Source: Cymodocea nodosa
Lineage: Eukaryota > Streptophyta > Magnoliopsida > Alismatales > Cymodoceaceae
Direction: 5' to 3'
Length of the DNA stretch: 64,000 nt
Assembly: GCA_036874045.1 (NCBI GenBank)
Contig: JAZBRI010000004.1
Location: 6,572,001-6,636,000, forward strand
The notes below the pieces were generated by a model. That model did no database searches, was not told where the DNA came from, and worked only from the letters and a program-made list of their open reading frames with translations. A program made the position numbers and the translations under genes. Positions 36,301-48,300 of the stretch are shown here, one piece after another (position 1 is the stretch's first letter; the number at the start of each line of letters is the position of its first letter).

Positions 36301-39300
36301 TGACCTAGGAGGCTTCCTTGCTGATCAACAATTTAAGTTTCTCTAGTGGTTCTATACCATTGTGAAGTTCCACCAATACTTGGGCTACCACCAAGATTCT
36401 TCGACTTTTTGTGTCCTTGTGAACCTCCCACAAGTTGCCAAAGGCCTTAACAATCTTAGTGAAGGTGGGATGCCCCCAAGGTCTAAAGGTAAACTGACCA
36501 AGTGGACCCAACAAAGATAACCCATAGGAGCCACCAAAGAACCTACCATTCTCATCCAGATGGTCCATCAAACATAGGAATCATCCAAATGGTGTTGGAA
36601 AACTCAACCAAGAGTCCCCATACAATCTCCTTAGCACCCATTGCCTTTGATAACCCACCTATCATTTAGCCAACATGCAAGGACATCCACGCTAACTCCA
36701 CCTACATTACAAACAAGGCATCTACCAAGAAAGCCCTACCAAATCCATCCATCCATTGAAAGTTCATGATAATGAAATTAGAAATTCTAGCTCTAACCAT
36801 GAATTTCATGAAACCCCAATAAAGTTATCATTCCATCCTTATTTCTTGAGATAGACCACAAGTTAGAGGATATTTTTGATAAAATTATGTGGTTATCTAT
36901 ACATTTGTCTTGCTAGAAAAAGGTAGAGTTGTTTGACACTACAATGTAACAAATGAATTCAATGGATTCATTCCACATCCATTGAACATCCTTCTAGAAA
37001 GATGACCATTGAGAGCTTTAGGATGGTCTGATTTCATAATAGTACTTGGAGATAATGATTTTAATCCACAAGGAATCCTTTTGGTTCTCCCATCTCAAAT
37101 CATTTCACAAGTGAAGCATTGCCAATTCCTCTAGTCATTATTCCAAGCACCTTATTAATAATTGGCTTGCAAGCCACATCCCATTTCATCATGTGCATAA
37201 TCGCAATCCTGTTATGCTTCTTTCTAAAGCCATCTACAAGTCTACTTTTCCAAAGACACTATTATTCCCTTTATAAGCAAAAGCACTAACATATAGAAGA
37301 CAAAAAACTAAATTCCCTCCAAAGCTTAGAAAGTGAAATTTCCACCAATTGAGTCTTTTATCAATGCCAGAGGAATGACATCCTTTATTTAATAGATGTA
37401 TCCATCAACTGACAAGGAGAGTAGTCTCTAACCCTTGGAGTTGTAGCCTTACAAAGTGGTAGGCTCCACTGGATTCGCCCCTCTTGAGGAATGAGACTGG
37501 ATGGGAGTTGTGGTGACAAACTCAGGTTCCGACCCATCGACAGCAGAAAAGAGAAGTATGAAGGTTTAAAGAGGAAGAAGATGCTGGATTGATATATCGT
37601 AGGGTGGAATAGAGCAAGGCAACAAGAACCTTGATTATCCCTACCTAATACATAAGATGTGATAGTTTAAATAGAGACACACAAGGTTGCGTCGACCACC
37701 CAAGACCAACTAAAAGGAAATGACTAAATTAAGCAAATACTAAAAGAGATAACTAATTAAGGGAGATAGCTAATTACACTCCCTTAATTGGAGCGTAACA
37801 ACTCCCCCCCCCCTCTAGCTATTGCTCGTCCTCAAGGGCAAAAATCAATGGACTAGAATTGTGGCAATTGAGGAATTCCAAGTAGTCAACCCAGGTAGCT
37901 AGCTTCGCGGATTGGCCATGCCATTGGACTAGCAATTGAGGTACTAGATGGTCGTCCCTATTCATCAACCTACACTCCAAGATGTAAGTAGGGTGGAGGT
38001 CTTTTGGTAATGGGGGTTGCAACAATTCAGACAACAGTGCAATAGCATTGTGGTGCGGCTACAGTTGAGAGGCATGGAAGACTAGGTGGATACGGGAATC
38101 CATTTGCAATTGTAGCTTGTACGCCACCAAACCGATTCGTGAGATGATGGAGTAGAGATCGTAATACTTGGGGCAAAGCTTTGGAGCACCTTTCCCTTGA
38201 GCAATGGATTGCCTATAGTGCTGGAGCTTGATGAATACACAGTTGCCCACTTGATATTGTGTATCATGTTGACCTTGATATTTCAATTGTTTCATGCGAT
38301 TTTGGGCAACTTGTAAGTAATGCTTAAGTGTCTATAAAACTATCTCTGTTCTGGAGTTGAACTACAACCACCGCCTCCTGAATGTTGCTAGGCACGTAAG
38401 ATAACAATGTAGGAGGCAAGTGGCCACAAACAACTTCAAAGGGGGATAGTCCAATGGTAGAGTGCTTAGAAATGTTATAGGAGTATTCTGCCCAGGGTAG
38501 TCATGCAGTCCAAGTGGCAGGTGCAATGTGGCAAAAATAGTAGAGGTACGTTTCGAGGCAATGTTTTAACACCTCACTTTGGTCGTCGATTTCTAGGTGT
38601 TAAGCCAAGCTCATAGCAAGCTTGGTGCCCATCTATGAGAAAAGCTCCTTCCAGAAGTTGTTGGTGAAGAGGGGATCATGATCACTTACAATAGATTGGG
38701 GCACACTGTGAAGCTTTACAACTATAGAGATGAAGGAATTGGCAATAGACTTGGCCGTGTAGGGATGCCAGAGCGTTGTGAAGTGTGCATACTTAGTGAG
38801 ACAATCTACCACCACTAGGATGACAGATAACCCTTTGGAGCAAGGTCTTATAATTAAATCCATGGCAATGTCACACCATGACATTTCTAGGATCAGTAAG
38901 GGTTGGAGAAGACCACCCAGTTTCAGATTGTCCACCTTGCATTGTTGACAAATAACGCAATTTCAGACATAATCACAAACTTCCTTGGTTTGCCCTTTCT
39001 AGAAAAATTTTTCTACACCTGCTTGAGTGTCTTCTTGTAGCCATAGTGACCTCCAAGTCGTGTATCATGTAACTCTTCAATCAACTTTTGGCTCAATTCC
39101 ATATTACCTTTTAGGAGAAGCTTTCCTTTGTGGTAGAGTATCCCTCAACGAACACAATAATGGCCCTGGTGGAGCTTGCCATCAACAAATTCCTGTAGTT
39201 TGTCTTGTAGGCAGGGCTCCTCGTAGGCTATTTGGATAGTGTGGAATCAGCTAGCTTGAGGACCCAAGATTGCTAAAGCATCTGGTGCATTTGGTCTGCA

Positions 39301-42300
39301 TGAGAGGGCATCTATAGTGTTATTTTGGTGCCTTGTTTTGTACTCCACCCGAAAATCATATCCTATGAATTTCAGCAGCCACTTTTGTTGGGCATCAATG
39401 TGTAACCGCTGATCTAACAAGTATTTCAAGCTTTTGTGGTCTGTTCTAATGATAAATGAGCTTCCCAAAAGGTAGTTCTGCCACCTTTGGACTGCCATGG
39501 CTAAAGCCTTCATCTCTTTTTCATAAATGGGTAGGTCATGCTACCTACCCTTCAATGGTAAAAAGGCAATCGGGCATCCCTCATGCATCAATACAGTACC
39601 CACTCCATCTGAGCATGCATCACACTCGATAACAAACGGTTTGGAGAAGTCAGGTAGGGCAAGGACTAGAGCCGTCATCATGGCTATTTTGAGTTGTTGA
39701 AAGGCCTCTTGATAATTGACACTCCAATAGAAGTTCTCTTTCAATAGCTATGTTAGGGGCTTTGCAAGCATTCCATAGGCACATATGAAGCATCGATAGT
39801 AACCGGTCAAGCCTAGGAATCCCCAAAAGTCACGTACGTTCCGTGGCGAAGGCCAATTGTGCACAACTTGTAGCTTATCCTCTTCCATGGAAACTCCGTG
39901 GGCTGAGATGACATAGCCCAAGTACTGGATACGCTCCACCCCGAATTGACATTTCTCCCATTTAGCCTTGAGGTGATTGTCGGCCATGATTTGGAGGACG
40001 ATGCAGAGATGTTATATGTGATCTTGACCATCTTAACTGTAGATCAAAAGATCCTCAAAGAAAACCAAAATAAATTTCCTTAAGTACCTGCCAAATAGTT
40101 CACTCATGAGGGCTTGAAATGTGGTTGGGGCATTAGTAAGCCCAAAAGGCATAACAAGATATTCAAAATTCCCTTGGTGAGTCTTAAAGACCGTCTTGTA
40201 AGTGTCATCTTATTGCATGTGGACTTAGTGATAGCCAAAGCAAAGGTCTAGTTTGGAGTACACTTTACTCCCTCTCAGTTCGTCAAGTAAGTCATTGACT
40301 AGTGGGATAGGGTATTGATCCTTAATGGTTTGCTTGTTGAGCCCACGATGGTCTACACATAGACACTAGTCGCTGCTTTCTTTTTTCACTAGCAATATTG
40401 GCACTGCATATGGGCTGGTACTAGGGTAGATCAGTTCATCGTGCAACATTACTTGCAAATTCATTTCAATCTCAACCTTTTATTGAGGAGAGTAGCAATA
40501 AGGTCTATAACTGAGCAAGGTGCTACCTAGTAGCAAGGGGATGTTGTGGTCTTGGAACCTTGCTAGTGGAAGGGTTGTCAATTTATCAAAGACTGAAGCA
40601 AACTCCAGTAGGAGATCTGCCAACTCTCTTGGTTGAGTTGTTAACATCTACCACCTTCTTCCTTTGTTTCCCTTATAGTGTTGTCCACAACCTTGATGAG
40701 AAGGACCTTTTATGCTTGTTTGACGGCAAGAGAGAAAGACTCCGCCCACTAAGTACTATTGTTTGTGTCTGTCTACCTCATAGGGCCCAGCTCCAACCCT
40801 TCAAGTTGAATGACATGATTTTCTCCTTATAATGCCAAACCATTCCCCTCCAAGGATCACCTCAAGAGTGTCCAACCATTCCCCTCCAAGGACCACCTCA
40901 TATAGCGTTAGATTCATAACGAAAAAATCAACAATGATTTCCAATCCTTGTATTCTCAATTTAAGGTTGTTCACCCTACCAAAGCATTCTGTTGATGGTC
41001 CTAAGGCCACATTGACTGACCAATTCTTCCGTTGGTGGTAAGAGTAGTTTAGCCTGGCAAACAGCTTGGAAGCCATAAAATTATCGGAGCTATCAGTGTC
41101 CACCAATGTCAACACATGGTGTCCTGTCGTCTCCATCATCTACATTGTCTTGTAGGTAGTTGCACCATTGATGGCCATTAAGGAGATCTCTAGTACCTAA
41201 TCAAATGATTTTCCTTCCCACTGATTAGGTTCAACCAATTTTTCTGCATCATCAGGCACGAGCACCATGAGAAATGCCTGTCAGGTTACATTTATGTCCT
41301 CAAGCATACTTAATTGGGGCGTAACACAGAGTTCTAATATCTCATTGGATGGTCTTCTTATTAGCATCTATGAAATCATTTGACTAAGATTATGTACACC
41401 TTGATTCACTAATTCTTTGATTTTGGATAAAAACATTCTCAGCATCTTTGACATGACAAACTTCAACAAGAATCCTATAGTTTTTGAACAACGCAGTTTA
41501 GTTGTTCTTGCCATAATCGAACAATTAGATAAATGCTTCATTCTTGTTGATATGGTAGAATTCTAGCATACCTCACTTTTTTTTACAAATACAAGTGCAT
41601 AAAAATATACAATATAGCATACCTAGGGTTGTGAATGTGACGTTCTGGAAGCCTTTTGGTGACAAGCAGAGGCACATGGCAACCTCTATCTATAGGAGGT
41701 TCTTTAACGACGTTCCAAATGATGGAGACCAAACTAGAAGGGTGCAACCTTACAAAGAGAATTTAAACAACCCTATGGTACATGGCATTTTAGCAAGTAG
41801 AGTGCAAAAATCTTCATCTACTCAACGTAGAGATATCTATGCCTTTGAAGAAATAGTGTTCCCACTCTCCCTAAATTGTCTCCACAAACCACTGGCTGCT
41901 CATCATCAGGCACTTCAAGTCCAAACCAGCCCTGTAGAGAATGGCACAGAGGAGGCCCAAATGTCCTTTGTGGTGGCTACTAGGGACTCACATAAACCTT
42001 CAATTTTTCCAGGAATCCAAGTTCAACCATTCTCCTTTGAAGATGGTGAGAGCATTGTCTGTTTTAGCCACGATGAAATCCAAAGAATGACAAAGCCTTT
42101 CCAATGGACGCTTGTAAGAAAGTTTAGCACTATCTGGCCGACAATGCTGTTGATTCTTCAGATGATGAAGAAAGTTTTACAAGCACAAGAAGATTTCTTT
42201 CAAGTGGCTATTGATTCCCAGTATGTGCTCATAAGGTTCACTAACAAATTTGATTTTATCAAAGCTTATGTGAAAGGAAATTAGATTACAGAAGGGAAAT

Positions 42301-45300
42301 GTACATTTGTATCCTGGTGATCACTGGAATTTGCCCCTAGCTATGAGTTGGCTCGAGCTCACAATTTGGGAGGGATTGCCAAAAGCTAAGAGTGCATCTG
42401 CATGATCCAAGAGCTATATCCAAACGATTGTTGGAGCACTTGGTCATTTCTTGTGCACCCACAAGATGTCCAAAGGTTCACTTGAATAGTACTTGCCTGC
42501 ATTTATGTTGAAATGGACACTGAAAGATCTGTCAAGGAGTGTTAAAAATTGTGAGTGGCATTTCTGAATTTTGGCAGTAAGTAGTCTACATTAATGGTGA
42601 GCCAAAATTTTGTAAAAATTGTTGGATGAATGGTCACTCTACAGATAAATGCAGGAGGAATCCCAAAAAGAACCCAGTACAACTGCAGAAATTCGATCTA
42701 AAGATAAAAATCAGGAGTTGCAAGGAACAAGACTTACTTGGAACAAGCACAGGCAGATAGAGGAATTCTCAGCATTCCTGTGGCCAATCCTGAGCCTTCT
42801 CATCAAAGGACAGGGAATGCTAAGGGCAAAGAGACTTTAGAGACAAGATCAAGGCTGTGTAGTAGTACAAAATAGAAGGCAGTCAAAGGGGGAGACTTCT
42901 CAGACTATGGTATTCAGGAGAGATTCAAGATGCAGCAAATTTTAATTCCAGAGCCACCGCATAGTCCATGGATGAATCAATCGTTGGAACAGTAAAAGAA
43001 TGCAGACTGTAGACAGACTACAGAGATCAGGTAGACAGGACAGAGCAGGTTGATTGAGGCTCTAATCCTTTGACCAGTGTCATGGAATTAGAGAGTGCTG
43101 GCAGTGAGAACAGTCAACCCAATACTGTAGAAAACCTGAATGTGATTTTGTCACGGGTAGAGATCACAGCACAAAGGGATGGAGTTCTACCAATTAGGAA
43201 CAGCAGTTAGACAAGGAGGCATATGAACAGGAGGGTGCAGCCCTTGGCTGCAGTGGTAGCAAACATTTCTCTTTTGGAGAAGGAAGGGGAAGAAGATTGG
43301 GAGAGAAAATTTGAGAGAACAAACCATCTGACTTCAGACAGCTAAGCTCCTCTTAACAATCAGATGGTGAAAGTAAGCGAAGAAGACAGAAAGTAAGTTA
43401 TAATTCAGTAAAATTCTACAACCTGCATAATGTTGGCAGGAAAGAGGATATTTCCCAAGACAAGGAATCCAAAGATGGTGATATGGTGCCTACTATCAAT
43501 CCAGAAAATACTTCAAATTAAACTTTCCCTATTCTGTGCCTTGAAGTTTCCAATGAAGAATTTTATTATATGGAACTTTAGAGGCCTTGATAGTAAGGCC
43601 AAAGTTGGTTATCTCAAACACCTTATTCATAAGGGAAATCTACAGTTTTTAGTCTTGCTGGAACCTTTTCAGGGGGTTGATTCAATACCGTGATTTTTCA
43701 TTCAGGCTGGGTATGGGGGGGCTTTGCTTGTAATGTAACTGGCAAAATTTGGATTTCCTGGTCCTCCACTAAAATTCAAAGGATTTTGGACAGTCATCAA
43801 TCCCTTTCCATTTTTGTAGAATTTGATGGAGAGACAAAGTTCCTGATTTCCGCAATGTATGCAGCAAATAATAGAGACAGAAGACATGCTTTGTGGCAGG
43901 AACTATCAGATTTTAGCAACGACATGAATGAATGCTGGTCAATTGAGAACAACCAGCGGAGAATGTACAACTGGCTGATAGCAATATATAACAACGTATG
44001 AATGAAATTTATGTTAGCAATAGGAGGAAAAAAATACTTAGTGTAATTTTGGACTAGACATGAAATGTTTCTTAATGTAGTGAAGCAGGTTTGGAATAGC
44101 AGTAGTCATAATTGACCCGTCACTAGAATTTGTTGCGGATTGCAGGAACTAAAAAGGACACTAAAGGGCTAGAACTGAGTTTTTTTGGCAACATCCATGA
44201 GAAATATGATGAGATGATCCATGCTATTGCTGACATTGAAGATTCAGTTCAGTGCAGATGGGATGAAAATGATGCAAGGAAGCTGGCACAGATGAAAGAT
44301 GAGTTGATGGAGATAGAGAAGAGAAAGGAAATTTTTCTAGCCAAAAAAGCTAGAGTGGATTGCTTGAAGTCGGGATAGACAAACACAAAATATTTACATG
44401 CCATCATTAATTGGAAAAGTAAGGTGGATTTTTATGCAGGAATGCTAATAGCAACAGATTTGGTTAACTCCATTGATATTATCCACGTGCAAGGTAGATC
44501 CTTTTTCCAAAATTTTCTTTCTATAAAGGGTTGCATTATTAATGGGGCCACAAATTGGTGATGGACAAAGATAATGAACGGCTTTATAGGGGGCCACAAA
44601 ATGAGGAAATCAAAGAGGCTACTTTTTCCATTGCAAGCAACGCAAAATTTTTCAAGGCATCTTGGGATATCATTGGACAGGATTTGGGAGAGGCCATTCA
44701 AAAAAATTTTGCAGGAGGTAAATTGACTAGGATTTGGAAAGCTAACTTCTTAGTTTTGATTCCAAAAAATGAAAGCCCTTCAAATTTCACTGAATTCAGA
44801 CCGACAGGTCTCTGCAATGTAATCTATAAAATTCTTGCATAAGTTATTGCTGGTAGGTTGGCTTCTATTTTGGGTAAAATCATCTTAAAGCCCCAAGGAG
44901 CTTTTGTTGAACGTAGAGTTATTTATGGTAATATTGCCATCACTCAGGAATTAGCATGAAAAATTGATCAAGGATGTAAAGGTGGCAACCTCAACCTTTA
45001 AAGCCTATGACAAAGTTTCAAGATTTTGTTCAAATGGACTAAACCAAAGCAGTGTGAACTTAAACTAATTTCCAATGGAGCATTCTCTTCATACTTGCAA
45101 GTAGGTGGAGGGGAGTAGTTCAAAAAGATTGTGGGGATCTTGTTATAGCCTCTTCGGCTTTCTACCCAAACTTGTGGATTGATGCTGTTGAACTTTGAGC
45201 TGTCTTTGATGGCTTGTGCCCTTGCTTAGAGGCTTATCTCGACCTTAGCACAATTGAGGTGGAGAAGGATTCCAAAGAATTCGTGAACATGCTAAAGTCT

Positions 45301-48300
45301 ACAGCATGCAAGTGCTGGCAAGTGCATCCATTTTGGGATCAGCTCATGGTATGGCTAGAATGACTAAATCTGTTCTACATGTTTACAAGTAATGCAACTA
45401 GCTAGTTGATACTTTGGAAAAAGAGGCTTTCTTTCATAAGAGTTTGAAGACTTACAACTCTTTCTTTAATTTTCTCAGTCTATCTCTAGTGCTAGGAGCA
45501 CCAATTTCTTTGAGTTTCCCAATCCTCATTTGATGTAATTCTTTTTGTTCTGGAGGAGCTTTGGCCTAATTTTCCCCTCTTGTACTCTTCATTTTTGTAG
45601 GTCCCTACCCTATAAATAGATCGAAGATGTTTACCTAAAAAAAATATAACATGCCTAAAATTACCTAATATACTATCTTCATCAATAGCCAAATAATATC
45701 TCCAACAATTGCATTATAGTATTATAACTAATATTATATTACCATTAATAGTATAGTAATTTAAACAATATCATTTGTGTTAATTATTTCATCAATTAAT
45801 GATAATTATAACAATAATATCTACCATTAGTATTATTATAGTATGATAATATTATAATCATATTATATTAATATTATGATATATAATTAAATAAGAGTAG
45901 GATTGCCTTTTGGTCACCAATTTTCAATAAGGAATTAGAATATGTAATCTGCTATCTAAACAGATTTTCTACAATAACCCAAAATCTTAAGATTTTCCCT
46001 ACATTGAAATCAATGCAGACTCAAGATTTTGAAAAAATTTAATCCTTTAGAATTCTTTCCGAACACTACCCAAGTATTGTTGCCCAAGAGTGTAGTGCAA
46101 CCTATCCAAGTTGACACCCATTACTGAACTTTTTCCAAAATTATTTTTCAAGCCTGATATCATTCTGTTGATACTTGAAACATTTCTTCCTGTGAAATAG
46201 ATGGATGCCATCTGTGACAACATAAATCCTTCTTCAGAATTTAGAGTTCAGAAGAAAAGATTTATTAACAAAGAGGCTTAAAGCATAATCTCCACTGGCA
46301 AATATTGCATTTGTAAAACAGTGCCAAAAAGGAAGTATTTGCTTGATAAAGAACATTGTTTTCAGGAATGGAATCATTACTTCTAATTTTGGAACGATTG
46401 TAACCAGAAACTTCAGATAAGATGCAGATTAAGATGTTATGAAATGTCTAAGTGGATTTCTCATACATTTATCAATGAAATTCATAGTTCAGAAGCATAC
46501 ACATAGAGGACGTAATAAGCTGCTTGCTACATAAGATGGAATTGTCAGGATCACACTTTTAGCCTTTATTGTCTTTAATCCTTCTGGGGTTTGATATGAC
46601 AATAAGTAGCCCTGGCCCAGCTTCTGTATACTTGAAAGATTCCAAGATAATTTAACCTTATTGCTAAGCCTACAAAGTTCAAAAATAATAAAAGTTAGAA
46701 TCATCATGTTTGTTATTAAGTTATTGATTTCTTCAAAAATCAAGCCATCCATGAGTAGATTTTTTAACTTTTGACGGATTAGGTGATGATCCCCTGCTTG
46801 AGATGAAATTCCTACCAAAAAAGCAAAAAACCTTTCCCAGCCAGTTGAAATTTCAACCAGGTGAACAGACCACAGTTCCAACCAGATCATCTAGTAGCTT
46901 GAGACTTGCGAGTATCCTTGAACCAAGAACTAGAGTTTGGGTTCAAGATGGGAACATAACTTGCAATGATGGAGATGCTACAAAGCCCATCAGACATGGG
47001 ATCACAAGGGTTGGCCCATGAAACGGCAGATGATCTGTTTAAAGGTTTGATCCTGACCTTTGCAAAGATCAGCCTTGGCCTTAGCAAGATGTGTTTGATA
47101 CTCTTTCCTATTTATTTATCATTTAGCATTGATATCTTTTATTTCATGGTGAGTTGGTGTTATGCACACGGAATCCTCATCTCTATTCTCAATATGATTG
47201 CAATATAAAATGCTTGGATTTGCTCATCCTCTTTAATTTAAAGGAATTGGTGGAGCATTCAACCATTTTTGTCAAAAAAAATTTGATTATTCTTTTAGAA
47301 TAAATCATTAAACCCTAACCATTTTTGTCAAGAAGCAAGGAAACCACTTGATTGAAGCAAGGTGACACTTTACAAAAACTAAATAAATATAAACGTACAC
47401 AATTAAATAAAATATTCAACCAATTTTTTCAAAAAGAATTCAATGATTCTTTTAGTATGAATATGATATAGGATACCAATAGCATGATCATTTGCAATGT
47501 ACTTGGAAAAGAAAAATATCAACACTGATGGAATAACAAACAATTCCATTTTGTTAGGAAAAAATTCTCCAAAACTATAACAAAAACACAATAAAATAGC
47601 ACATTCTTCTTGACTCATGTCCAAAATAGCAAACTAAAAGAGCAATTTCTCCACTATTTGTGACTATTTATAAGTGTTTTCAAAAAGTACACTTCAAAAT
47701 TGAAGTCATCTGAGAAGTTGAAAGAGTGTCACTGTATGTTCGCAACACAATAAAATCATGTCTAAGGTGACAAGATTATAAGAGGATATGATGACAAGCA
47801 CAATCAAAGAAGGGCCTTTACACCAAGGTCATTGAAGGAGGATCAGCATTTAAAGGAAGAGAGAAGAAAAAAAGAACTTGAGCAAAAAGGATTGATAATG
47901 ATGTTGGATTTCTAGTATGACAATACTTTGAATTCTTGATGCCTAAATGGAGTGACAACCAATAAATCACACCATTTGATCCACTTAACCAACAACATGC
48001 CTCTTCACGTAAGCCACCCAAACACAAAGGGAAATGAGAAACTCAAGAAAGTCAAGGGGAGTTGGAAATGATTAGCTCAAAGAACTTACCTAGACTGATG
48101 TGAAGGTGACAACCTTTAACTTTCCCTTGGTCGATCACCTAAGAACACCCTAGCAACCCTAAATCCATTCAAATTGAGCACTAGATTGTTCATCATCATA
48201 AATTTTATCAACTTCTCCAAGAACACATAGTTACGATAGGGCAATTGACTTGGATAAGAGCATATTGACATTGATGTGTAAGTAGGCATTGGAAAAATTT

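Noticed and set aside
47403-47624. 73-residue minus frame in PPOX intron 4
   Set aside because: No motif, AT-rich composition, position between two well-supported exons.
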